Positions 35,114 through 45,163 of a stretch of 64,000 nucleotides of DNA are shown piece after piece. The notes under the pieces were generated by a model that was given only the letters and a program-made list of their open reading frames with translations, did no database searches and was not told the origin of the DNA. The stretch's first letter is position 1. Each line of letters opens with the position of its first letter. The translations under genes were made by a program, and so were the position numbers. The DNA lies in assembly GCA_933228675.1 (NCBI GenBank), contig OW121740.1, forward strand, positions 6,265,442 through 6,329,441, read 5' to 3'. Source of the stretch: Stomorhina lunata. Taxonomy: Eukaryota; Arthropoda; Insecta; Diptera; Rhiniidae.

Positions 35114-35718
35114 TACACCATTTTCAATTGTAATTGAGAAATTTTCAAATTGAATTGAGAAATTTTAATTGAAATTGAGAAATATTCAATTGAAATTGAG
35201 AAATTTTCAACTGAAATTGAGACTTTTCAATTGAAATTGAGAAATTTTCAATTGAAATTGAGAAATTTTCAATTGAAATTGAGAAATTTTCAATTGAAAT
35301 TGAGAATCAATCGAAAATTTCTCATTTTCAACTGAAAATTCTCAATTTAAGACTTTTCAAATTGAGAAATTTTCAATTGAAATTGAGAATTTTCAATTGA
35401 AAATGAGAAATTTTCAATTGAAATTGAGAATCAATCGAAAATTTCTCATTTTCAATTGAAAATTCTCAATTTAAGACTTTTCAAATTGAGAAATTTTCAA
35501 TTGAAATTGAGAATTTTCAATTGAAAATGAGAAATTTTCAATTGAAAATGAGAAATTTTCAATTGAAAATGAGAAATTTTCAATTGAAAATGAGAAATTT
35601 TCAATTGAAATTGAGAATCAATTGAAAATTTCTCATTTTCAATTGAAAATTTCTCAATTTCAATTGAAAAGTCTCAATTTCAGTTGAAAATTTCTCAATT
35701 TTAATTGAAAATGGTGTA
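35114..35718. repeat. Fold-back element made of a 21-bp repeat
   Basis: Built from the 21-bp unit GAGAAATTTTCAATTGAAATT. The two ends are inverted: TACACCAT at 35,114-35,121 against ATGGTGTA at 35,711-35,718. The arms pair inward even at irregular units, for example TTCAACTGAAATTGAGACTT on the left against AAGTCTCAATTTCAGTTGAA on the right. The middle holds two copies of a block of about 125 bp with its own inverted parts (GAGAATCAATCGAAAATTTC). Non-coding. Confidence 0.85.
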
Positions 35719-35764
35719 AAAATAAAAACTAATAAAAGTAAAAAGTAAAGCAACATAAACCAGA

Positions 35765-35915
35765 ACTAGACTGAGGACGAAACTGTCAAGTACATTTAAG
35801 AGACATCAAAAGTACATTTAAAAGACGTCATCTTCATATAAAAAATGTCATTATACATTTTTTTTTGTGCTTGGTAAAACATATGATCGCACTCTATGCG
35901 GTACTCTATGTAAAG
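35765..35915 (-). repeat. Inverted copy of the 15,905-16,082 dispersed repeat
   Basis: CTGAGGACGAAACTGTCAAG, TACATTTAAAAGACGTCATC and GATCGCACTCTATGCGGTAC are the reverse complements of landmarks at 15,905-16,082. Confidence 0.7.
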
Positions 35916-36749
35916 CAATAAGTAAGATTTCTTTGCGGTGGCCCTGAAGTATTAGTACGGACTCTCAGAGGCCTCGATCCACAACATAAGAACATATCTT
36001 TAAAGTTCTTCACAAATTTTAAATTCGCTATGGTTTAGATTTTGGAGATTTTCGAAGATAGTGAAGTTTGGTTTGAAAATTTTTGATCTGACTCTTACGG
36101 GGCTTTACGCAATGACTTTTTTTATATTTTCTATGAATTTTTCGTATGCAAATTTGGAAAAAAAATATCTGTTCATGATTTCCTAATTTCGCAAAAAATC
36201 ATAGAAGAAGTCATTGTGTTTCTTATTTTATTATAAATGGCACAAATTTTATGAAAGTTATGTTAATTACTAAAAAAGGTATTTTGTTTATAAATAAATC
36301 TATTAAATAACAACAACATATCGTATATTTAATATGTATTTATAAAGATTTCAAAAATTTATTTATAGAAAATAACTTATTTACAACTGTTATGTATTTA
36401 TTTTTATTATTATTATTATTTAATTTTAATCTGTATTATTATCATTATTATAATTATCTTTTAACAATTGCAATATTTGAACTAAAACTAACCTAAAACC
36501 AAACAGCAAATTAATTAAACATAAATTTAAAAATAAAAAACATAGTCATCTTACTATATACATATTATTTTTTTATGTCTAAAATGGAATATTAATAATT
36601 TATTGTATAATTATGACTGTGTTTTTGTATTTAATGAAATATCGTACTTGTTTGCTTTAAAACGAATACTTTCTGTTTTGAAAACAAAAATCAACATGAA
36701 TAAACTTTATAATTAAACAAAAATTATTGAATATTTTTTATTTAAAAAC
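35916..36749. other. Intergenic DNA, no gene seen
   Basis: AT-rich with no recognisable exon; short TTATTATTATTATTATT microsatellite near 36,405. Confidence 0.4.
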
Positions 36750-37570
36750 AGTAAAATTTTTCATATAAAATTAAAATTTTTCGCAAAAAAAACTTTAAAT
36801 GGCTGTAACTTTGTTATTATGCGTTTAAATAGAAATCTAACGAAATTTTGGGATCACTAAAAATTTTCAAGAAAAATGAATATTTTAAATATAAAATGGA
36901 AAATTTTCACAAAAAATAACTTTAAATGGCTGTAACTTTGTTATTATGCGTTTAAATGGAAATCTAACGAAATTTTGGAATCATTAAAATTTTTCATAGA
37001 AAATGAAAATTTTTCATAAAAAAAAAATTTCATATGAAATGAAAATTTCTCACAAAAAAAAACTTTAAATGGCTGTAACTTTGTTATTATGCGTTTAAAT
37101 GGAAATCTAACGAAATTTTGGGATTACTAAAATTTTGCATATAAAATGAAAATTTTTCATATAAAATTAAATTTTTTTATAGAAAATGAAAATTTTTGAA
37201 AACTTTAAATGGCTGTAACTTTGTTATTATGCGTTTAAATGGAAATCTAACGAAATTTTGGGATCAATAAAATTCGTATATAAAATGAAAATTTTTCATA
37301 AAAAAATAAAATTTTTCATATGAAATGAAAATTTTTCACAAGAAAACTTTAAATGGCTGTAACTTTGTTATTATGCTTTTAAATGGAAATCTAACGAAAT
37401 TTTGTGATCACTAAAATTTTTCAAATAAGATAATAATTTTTCATATAAAATGAATTTTCGCAAAAAAACTTTAACTTTGTTATTACGCGTTTGAATGAAA
37501 AATTTGAATGGCTGTAACTTTGTTATCATGCGTGTAAATGGAAATCTAACAAAATTTTAGGCATAGTGTA
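36750..37570. repeat. About 115-145-bp tandem array, six units
   Basis: Each unit carries GGCTGTAACTTTGTTATTAT, GCGTTTAAATGGAAATCTAA, CGAAATTTTGGGATCACTAA and a variable number of TTTTTCATATAAAATGAAAA blocks. Units lie near 36,799, 36,928, 37,071, 37,210, 37,352 and 37,510; a further unit lies at 38,950-39,030 beyond an inserted MITE. Length varies through the TCATATAAAATGAAA blocks. Confidence 0.85.
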
Positions 37571-37794
37571 ATTATAATAAGTTCAAAATTTGTTTAAGTT
37601 TTCTAATGTCAGATTATTGTTGTTATTCTGAATTGTCGAATTGTTGTTTTAAATTTTGGCATTATCCAACTACAAAATCTATGTTGTTTTTGGCTTGTTG
37701 TATTTGTTGTAGCCATGCGTTAACCTGTCTATATGAGCCTTGATTTTAGGATCACTAAAATTTTTCATGTAAAATGAAAATTTTTTACAAAATA

Positions 37795-38946
37795 CAGGCC
37801 TGTTCTGAAAATCACATTTTGTGAAAGTGATTTAAAATCACATAAAAGGTGTTCTGCAAACAAAAATCATAAAAGTTTTGTGATTTCAAACCGGTTAGCT
37901 AAGACACTATCGATTTGAAACCACTTGTCTGTTTTACAAGAAATTTTATTTTTATTTCTATTACTAATTGAATAGATTAAAAGCCTAATATGCAGGCCTG
38001 TTCTGAAAATCACATTTTGTGAAAGTTATTTAAAATCACATAAAAGGTGTTCTGCAAACAAAAATCACAAAAGTTTTGTGATTTCAAAACGGTCAGCTAA
38101 GACACTATCGATTTGAAACCACTTGTCTGTTTTACATGTAATTTTATTTTTATTTCTATTACTAATTGAATAGATTAAAAGCCTAATATGATTTTTATAA
38201 TTTTGTGTAATAAAATTTGCAATTTTACTTAAAAGTTCATCGAAAAATATGAAAAAACGGAAACACTCATTTTAAGCTAAACTTTTTGTGATTTTTCTTA
38301 AAGCCAACCAAGTAGAAAAATTTACTTTTTCAACGTTAAAAGTGTTAAGTTTTTGCAAAAATACTAATAAAATCAATCAAATTTTATTTATGATGCTAAA
38401 AATTACTAAAAATAGTGCATTTGCACTAGTTTATACAAATTTCCTTGTGTTTTGAGAAGTTTAAATCACACAAAAAAACGTAAAAAATTGTGATTTACAG
38501 AACAGGTACAAATCACATTTGTGATTTCAAAACGGAATGTGATTTCAAATCACGTGATTTTCAGAACAGGCCTGATGATTTTTATAATTTTGTCTAATAA
38601 AATTTGCAATTTTAATTAAAAGTTCAAAGAAAAATATGAAAAAACGGACACACTCATTTCAAGCTACACTTTTTGTGATTTTTCTTAATGTCGATCAATT
38701 AGCAAAATTTACTTTGTCAACGTTAAAAGCTTTAAATTTTTGTATAAATACTAAAAAATCAATCATAATTTATATTATTAAAAATAGTGCATTTGTACTA
38801 GTTTATACAAATTTCCTTGTGTTTTGAGAATTTTAAATCACACAAAAAAACGTAAAAAATTGTGATTTACAGAACAGGAACAAATCACATTTGTGATTTC
38901 AAAACGGCATGTGATTAAAAATCACGTGATTTGCAGAACAGGCCTG
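37795..38946 (+). mobile_element. MITE (outer copy) with another copy of itself inserted
   Basis: Begins CAGGCCTGTTCTGAAAATCA and ends, reversed, CAGGCCTGTTCTGCAAATCA. ATA flanks both sides (37,792-37,794 and 38,947-38,949); joining the flanks restores the tandem-array unit (ACAAAATAACTTTAAATGG). Outer halves are 37,795-37,992 and 38,578-38,946, about 567 bp without the insert. No coding capacity. Many short GTGATTT / AAATCAC blocks lie near the ends. It sits in the 36,750-37,570 array family. Confidence 0.9.
37993..38574 (+). mobile_element. MITE (inner copy), 582 bp, complete
   Basis: Complete copy with CAGGCCTG termini, inserted in the outer copy with an ATG duplication (37,990-37,992 and 38,575-38,577). 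Its own uninterrupted sequence at about 38,181-38,200 (GCCTAATATGATTTTTATAA) is the empty site, which proves the 3-bp duplication. Same orientation as the outer copy. Confidence 0.92.
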
Positions 38947-39284
38947 ATAACTTTAAATGGCTGTAACTTTGTTATTATGCTTTTAAATGGGAATCTAACG
39001 AAAATGTGGGAGCACTAAAATTTTTCATATAAAATGAAAGGACTTATCAAACAAGTTAGGCGCATTTGCAATTAAATGGGTAAAACGGTTTAAACCGTTA
39101 AGGTAAGTTATCCAGTAACAGTTGATAATAAATATTTAAGGTCCAAAAGTTATTACTATATTTTATTTAATAAAATACTGAATTTTTTAAGACTTAAATC
39201 TATACATTTAACTTCCTTTATTAAAAAAATTTCCAAAAAATACATTTTTCGAACTGTTTAATAAGTTTACAAAAAAAAATAAAA

Positions 39285-40799
39285 CTATTCTTCATCTCCG
39301 CTTCCCTTTGTTAAATCGGTAAAAAAATCCGAAGTGTTCGAAACTTTCGATGAGGGGAGATTATGACGTTTTTCTTTGTAACTGTTATGTTTCTCATTGT
39401 ACTTTATATCTCCAAACTCCTCAAAGTATTTAACATTCCAAAAGCGCACATCATTGTTGTGTGAGGAAGAGGCAATTAATTCTCCCGAATGATTTATATC
39501 CATCGCTTCAATGGGCATACTATGTTGACCCACCACGCCAAGATTACGAAATGGAGCTATATGAACAGCGCGTATTATGCCCTCCTCACCTGCTACACAA
39601 GCAATACGATCAGTGATGGGTATCATTTCCGACATAGGGGACTTAACGCCGGGAAATTTGTCACAATGATAACCGAATTGTCCCCAATTGTAGGTGTAGA
39701 GATTTCCCTTTGAGGAGCCAACTACAAGTTTAGAGTCACCGCGGTAGATGCCCATACAAGTCAATTCCTCTTCGTAGGGCTCTGATTGAACATACAGCTT
39801 TCTGGCTGCGATATTGATGGTGGTCAAATAGCCATCGCCACTGGTAACGAGCAGCAACTTACCCGCTTCATTGGTAATAATTTGTGTGATATAGTCTTCG
39901 ACTTCTTTCAGTGCAAAAATTTCATTTTTTGTCCTTAAATCCCACAGCTTTACTGTCCCAGTGTCATCGCCTGTGGCAAAAATGTTTTCATCCAAAACAT
40001 GCAACTTATTGATAGCTTCTTCATGAGCACTTTCGTAGAATTTCTTTAGCTTTTCAGTCTCCATGTCGGTAACCATTATTGATTTATCTTTAGAACAAGT
40101 TAATATGTTGCGTCCATCCTCTGTAAATTCTACATCTCTGCAGGCTTTTGCATGTACCTCAATATTTCTTAGAAGTGTATTTCCTTCATTAGAATACTCG
40201 TACAATGCCACGTCGCCAGTTATGGTGGCCAAGGCAATAATATCACGTTCAGGGTGGAAACAAATATCGGTAACGAAATCTTCGATTTTTATCTCAGGGG
40301 GTGTTGTTCTCGGTTTTTTAATTGCTGATATAATGGCTTTAACTGTTTCATCATCTTCTTCATTTTCATCCATGTCCAAAACTGAAGTAGCCCCCTCTCC
40401 ATCACCACCACCTCCACCATCACCTTCTTTTGCTCTATCCCGGCTGGATGATGCTTGCAAATCATTGGAATTAGATTTCGCCTTTTGTTTTTCTTGAGTT
40501 TTATTTTCATCTTCATTCATGGATTCATCTGAATCTGTGGCCATTTCATCAAATTCAGAACTGTCATCATCATCATCATTAACGACACCCCCGTCATCTG
40601 TATCTTCACTGCCTTCTTCACTCCATGGTTCAGCTAAAAACACATTGCCTTCTTCGTCGTCCTCGAGTTCCGCCTCGGCCAATTCTTCTATATCATCTGA
40701 ATCGGAGGGTTCTTCAGGATTCTTGAAATGTTGGCGCCTGAAGAAAATATATAATTGTGTTTATTGTAACATGTTGTATTTCAAAACTTACATATGCAT
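39285..40799 (-). CDS. WDR55: WD repeat protein 55 homologue
   Basis: Nucleolar WD40 protein; WDR55 and yeast Jip5 take part in ribosomal RNA and 60S maturation (family knowledge). Exons: 40,799-40,792 (only 8 nt: ATG CAT AT) and 40,737-39,285, joined over a 54-bp intron (donor ATGTAAGT-like, acceptor TTCTTCAG); about 486 aa. The first exon is chosen because it gives MHMRQHFKNP, resembling the short N-terminus I recall for fly homologues; the next Met (40,682) would drop about 18 residues. Residues 1 to about 135 are acidic ([16 protein letters not shown]). WD repeats follow, for example [16 protein letters not shown] and [16 protein letters not shown]. The C-terminus is basic. Long antisense frames here are shadows. 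Confidence 0.93.
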
Positions 40800-41222
40800 T
40801 TTAATTTGTTAATTTAAAAAAATATCGGTGATTATTTACAGATAAAAACACGCTTTTCTGGAATCACTAATAAAACACAAATCCGCACTTTTATTATGAA
40901 TCAAAACAGAAAATGTGACAAGAAAAAGAATGAAAGAAATTGCTTCTTCTTATAAGAAATGTTATATAAGAAATTCACACTAATTTGATAGCACGAAAAC
41001 AAAAGTCGTAAAATAAAACGGAAACGTTTTGTAAAATGTTAGTAACCGTTTATGAATAGTTTTTCTAAATGGTGAAAATATTTATATAACGACTTAATAA
41101 ATACCATGAGAAGATAAATAATACACATTTAGTTTAGAAATCTTTAAAATATGTATATTGAAAAGTTAAAATTGAGTTTCCGTAAATAAAACATTTTATA
41201 TATTTTAAAAATACATTTTTAT
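40800..41222. other. Spacer between WDR55 and RAD1
   Basis: Both genes lie on the minus strand, so this spacer holds the WDR55 promoter and the RAD1 3' end. A probable RAD1 poly(A) signal (TTTATT on the plus strand) lies immediately next to the stop codon near 41,218. No gene. Confidence 0.5.
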
Positions 41223-42041
41223 TTAATCAACATCTACCAAAGGTGTAATAAAGAAAATAATATAGACTTCAGCCTCTGTGGGATCAATCATCATGAAGTG
41301 CATTTCTAAAAGACCACTTAAATCCGTTTTTAAAGCAACTTTTGAAGCTACACCCAATGCTTTTTGCGTCATCCGTATGAGAGTGGATTTATACCGCGCC
41401 TTTGTTGTTTCTCGGCAGTTAAACAAAAGTATCATATCACTTGTCTTAGCCACTTCTACGCTAGATTCCGACTGCATAACACCCAAGGTGTCAATTTTAA
41501 AGTGGGGTTTTCGAGGTGAAATTGTTACTTGTAATTCTTCAGCTGACTTATCGAATTCCTGAAATATGCCCGCCAAATCGGGACCTCTAATGAAAAGTCT
41601 ATTTAGACTAGAACTTTCATCACTTAAATTATAATCCATTGGCTCTTCATAGTGAGTAGTTTTGACTGAACACTCCGTACTTACATCAGGTTCGTCATTT
41701 GGTTCCAAAACTAAGACTAAGGGAGCTTCCGGACCTTTGTAGTACATCTTCATGCTACAATCCATACCGGCAAATATACTCAAACATTCGGACAAAATAT
41801 TCATATTAATACTAAACTTTACAATACCGTCCACGTGAAATTCCGAAAAGCAGCGGGGCATTATAAAGAGAGTGGCTTGAATACATTTGCCATGTTCCAC
41901 CACACATTTAAAGCCATCTTCGCTAATCATGAAGGAACCATTTTCTCCAAAGCTTAAAGCTTTAATGCCAGAGGTAAAGGTTTTGATTTGATTTAAACTT
42001 CCAACAAATTTAAAATTTGAATACTGAGACTGTGTCAACAT
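41223..42041 (-). CDS. Rad1: RAD1 checkpoint clamp subunit (9-1-1 complex)
   Basis: Subunit of the RAD9-RAD1-HUS1 ring, a PCNA-like clamp loaded at damaged DNA to activate ATR signalling (family knowledge). The 272-aa single-exon protein has RAD1 hallmarks: an N-terminal block FKFVGSLNQIKTFTSGIKAL, then GKCIQATLFIMPRCFSEF, SINMNILSECLSIF, and a C-terminal GLLEMHFMMID with a YIIFFITPLVD end. Start set at MLTQSQY (42,041), which fits the family N-terminus and has A at -3; an in-frame ATG at 42,092 would add 17 residues. The neighbouring gene upstream, about 110 bp away on the same strand, is another recombination gene (SWS1-like). No damage seen. Confidence 0.92.
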   Translation of the reverse strand: MLTQSQYSNFKFVGSLNQIKTFTSGIKALSFGENGSFMISEDGFKCVVEHGKCIQATLFIMPRCFSEFHVDGIVKFSINMNILSECLSIFAGMDCSMKMYYKGPEAPLVLVLEPNDEPDVSTECSVKTTHYEEPMDYNLSDESSSLNRLFIRGPDLAGIFQEFDKSAEELQVTISPRKPHFKIDTLGVMQSESSVEVAKTSDMILLFNCRETTKARYKSTLIRMTQKALGVASKVALKTDLSGLLEMHFMMIDPTEAEVYIIFFITPLVDVD

Positions 42042-42152
42042 CTTCCAATTGTGTAAAATACCCTTGTGAAACAAATGTTTAGAATGTTGCATGAGAGACT
42101 TTGCTGGTCTCCAGTTTAAGTTAATCAGTTAATGTTTGCTTCCAAGGAACTG

Positions 42153-42649
42153 CTAAAAAAAATTATTTAATAATAAATCTAGTTGGTAGGTAGGAACTTC
42201 TTTATATTCCAAACATTTATGATTTAAAGTACGGGCTAAACGAACAGCCAAAATGTGATGACAAAGATAAGGACCAGCACAAGGTGTCTGTTTAATTAAA
42301 ACTGTTTCCTTAAAATATTCACAGGTACAGTAATTTAAGTGCAGGAACAAATGTTGCAACGATGCAGTAGAAGTATCACAAAACTCCACTATTTCTATGG
42401 TTTTTTGATTATTGGAGTAAATAACAATAGTTCCGTAATCGAGTGAATGTAATGCAGCCGGTACCAGACGTCTGCCCAATAACTTGTGCAAGTCCAAAAG
42501 TAGAGTTTCTATAACAATTTAATATAATTAGATGAAACTTATACTGTATGTGATAGTACACACAATTACTTACCAATAGCGTCTTGTCTTTCTGGAGGAT
42601 AACTAGAAAATCTTGAGAATATTTCTTCTAAAAACTTGATAAAAAACAT
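42153..42649 (-). CDS. Sws1: SWIM zinc-finger protein, SWS1/ZSWIM7-like
   Basis: SWS1 proteins pair with Rad51 paralogues or SWSAP1 in the Shu complex and help Rad51 load (family knowledge). Exons: 42,649-42,574 (MFFIKFLEEIFSRF..DAI) and 42,508-42,153, joined over a 65-bp GT-AG intron; 143 aa, close to human ZSWIM7 (about 140). The second exon carries the SWIM pattern CxC-x(n)-CxH: CTC in NYCTCEYF and CHH in LCHHILA, about residues 88-110. A block before it (LVPAALHSLDYGTIVIY) matches the family N-terminal part. A shorter frame starting with TTG at 42,497 is not the true start. Identification rests on the SWIM motif and size. Confidence 0.85.
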
Positions 42650-42923
42650 TGATGAAATTTGCGCCCATTAATAGTTTTATTGTTTACATTCTTCTTCTTG
42701 TTAGAAAACGATATTTATTATAAAATAATATCGCAGACTTGCAGATTGACGGCGTTTTTTTTTTAAATCACAGCGACATTGGAGTCATTTATTAAACAAA
42801 AACAAAAAAGAAAATACACAAAAATTAGTCAATATATCTGATTATTATTTCTTAGAAAGTATTTTAAATAATTGATTATTCTATAATACAATTAGTTGGA
42901 TTGGTATACGAATTCCCTGGAAT
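42650..42923. promoter_or_regulatory. Divergent promoter region, SWS1-like and KLHL18-like
   Basis: 274 bp separate the ATG of the SWS1-like gene (minus) and that of the Kelch gene (plus), so both 5' leaders and promoters must fit here. No clear TATA box or initiator stands out; the region is AT-rich with a T run near 42,755. Confidence 0.6.
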
Positions 42924-45163
42924 ATGGATTTAGGAGAATCTGTCGAGGATGATCAAAAATTCGTTATATACAAACATGAAGATTTATTTAGCGAAAGTTT
43001 TCCTTTAATGAAAGAAATTCGACGTATGGGCAAGTTATGTGATGTGACCTTAAAGGTATTGAAATGGGATACATTTAATTATATCCTTTTTGATCTTTTC
43101 TGTGTCTTGTAGGTGGAAGATCAAACATTTTCAGCTCATCGAATTGTCTTGGCTGCCACCATACCTTATTTCTATGCCATGTTCACTAATAATATGGCCG
43201 AAAGTCGCATCAAGGAGATTACAATGAAGGAAATTGAACCCACTGCTTTGGAAAGTTTGATCAACTTTGCATACAGCGGTCAAGTACGCATTGATAATCA
43301 AAATGTCCAAAGTCTTATGATGGGTGCTTCATTTTTGCAATTGCTTAAAGTACGTAATGCCTGTGCCGATTTCCTTATATCGCGCTTTCATCCTCACAAT
43401 GTTTTGGGTATTCGCCATTTTGCTGATTCCATGAGTTGTACGCATTTAATACGGGCTGCCGATAAATATATCGATTCAAATTTTACCAAAGTCTCACAGT
43501 CTGAGGAGTTTTTGAGTTTAGATTTTGAAGAGTTGAATGAACTAATAAAGAGAGATTTTCTTAATGTCAAATCGGAAGAGGTGGTATTTGAAGCTTGTAT
43601 GAAATGGGTTAAGTATGCTGAAGATAAACGTTCGTCAAAGTTTCCTCAAGTTTTAGCCCAGGTTCGTTTGCCTCTTTTGTCTCCTCAGTTTCTAGCCGAT
43701 CGTGTGGCCCGTGAAGAAATGATTCGTTCTTCACTAAAATGTCGTGATTTATTGGATGAAGCTAAAGATTTTCACCTGATGCCAGAGCGTAGAGGTCTCT
43801 TGCAAAGTTTCAGGTATGTTAGTATATTGTATTATTTTTATATGTTAAATATGAGATATAGAAAATTTTTACGAAGGAATGTTTTCAGTTAGAAAAAAGT
43901 AATAAGGCAAATTTAACTGAATAAAAATGGGATAAAATTTATTTTTGAATAACTGAAGGACGAATTAAAAAATAGCATTTATGCATATTTTTTATTTTCG
44001 AGACTAATGTTAATTATAGGATGCCTAATTTGCATAAAATATTTATCTACATATTAATAAAATTTAAAATTTTTTGTGTGTATGTAGGACTCGGCAGAGA
44101 GGTGAATTTATCTCAGGCCAAATATATGCAGTGGGTGGCTTAGCCAGCAATGGTGAATCCGTCAGCACTGTAGAAATTTATGATCCTATAAATCAAAAAT
44201 GGCGCATGGGAGAACAAATGTCAATGATGAGGTAAAATAAAAACGTGACAACTGTAAATAATAGTTTAATTAATTGTTTACAACTTATGTATCTATATTC
44301 AAAATAGATCTAGGGTAGGTGTAGCTGTTATGGATGGAAAACTATATGCGTTTGGAGGTTTTAATGGTTCGGAACGTTTATCTACAGTAGAAGTGTATGA
44401 TCCTAAAAAAAATGTATGGTCCCAGGGTAGTGCAATGAACTGCAAAAGAAGGTAGCTACAATGTTAATTTTTTTTGAAAAGTACTTATTAAAAAAAATGT
44501 TTCTTTTAGTGCTGTGGGTGTGGCCGCTTTAAATGATTGCATCTATGTTTGCGGAGGTTATGATGGTGTTACTTCCCTCAATACTGTTGAATGTTATTGC
44601 CCAAATACGGATATTTGGAAAACTGTAATTGAAATTGTTTAGTTTTAATAAATTTGCTAAATATGTTTTGGTAATTTTAGGTTGCTCCTATGATGAAATA
44701 TCGCTCGGCTGGTGGTGTAGCTGCTTTAGATAGCTTTGTTTACGCCTTAGGTGGTCATGATGGTTTATCCATTTTCGATTCTGTAGAACGTTATGACCCT
44801 ACTAATGATGTTTGGCATAAAATGAAACCCATGTTAAATCGTCGTTGTCGCCTTGGTGTGGCTGCCCTAAATGGCAAACTATACGCATGTGGCGGTTATG
44901 ATGGTAATTCATTTCTACGTTCTGTAGAGGTTTATGATCCCATAAAAGATTCCTGGTCGTTAGTAACACCTATGAACTGCAAACGTAGTCGAGTGGCTTT
45001 ATCCGCTAATATGGGTAAACTGTGGGCTATCGGTGGTTATGATGGCGAAACAAATTTGTCCACCGTAGAAGTTTATGATCCAGAAATAGATACTTGGACT
45101 TTTGTGCCCTCAATGTGTGCTCATAGTGGCGGCGTGGGCGCCGGAGTTATTCGTAATGAATAA
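42924..45163 (+). CDS. KLHL18: BTB-BACK-Kelch protein, KLHL18 type
   Basis: Substrate adaptor of Cullin-3 E3 ligases: BTB binds CUL3, Kelch binds the target; KLHL18 is linked to Aurora A and other targets in vertebrates (family knowledge). Exons: 42,924-43,055, 43,113-43,813, 44,088-44,231, 44,308-44,451, 44,510-44,624, 44,681-45,163; 572 aa, like human KLHL18 (574). BTB about residues 28-140 (GKLCDVTLKV, FSAHRIVLAATIPYF), BACK about 140-260, then six Kelch blades with GG and YDP motifs (AVGGLASNGES, AFGGFNGSE, VCGGYDG, ALGGHDG, ACGGYDG, AIGGYDG). All five introns are GT-AG. No break seen. Confidence 0.96.

Noticed and set aside
40063..40497. 144-residue plus-strand frame
   Set aside because: Antisense shadow of the acidic part of WDR55.
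42153..42497. SWIM protein starting at 42,497
   Set aside because: The codon there is TTG; an upstream exon with ATG at 42,649 joins in phase and gives the family length.
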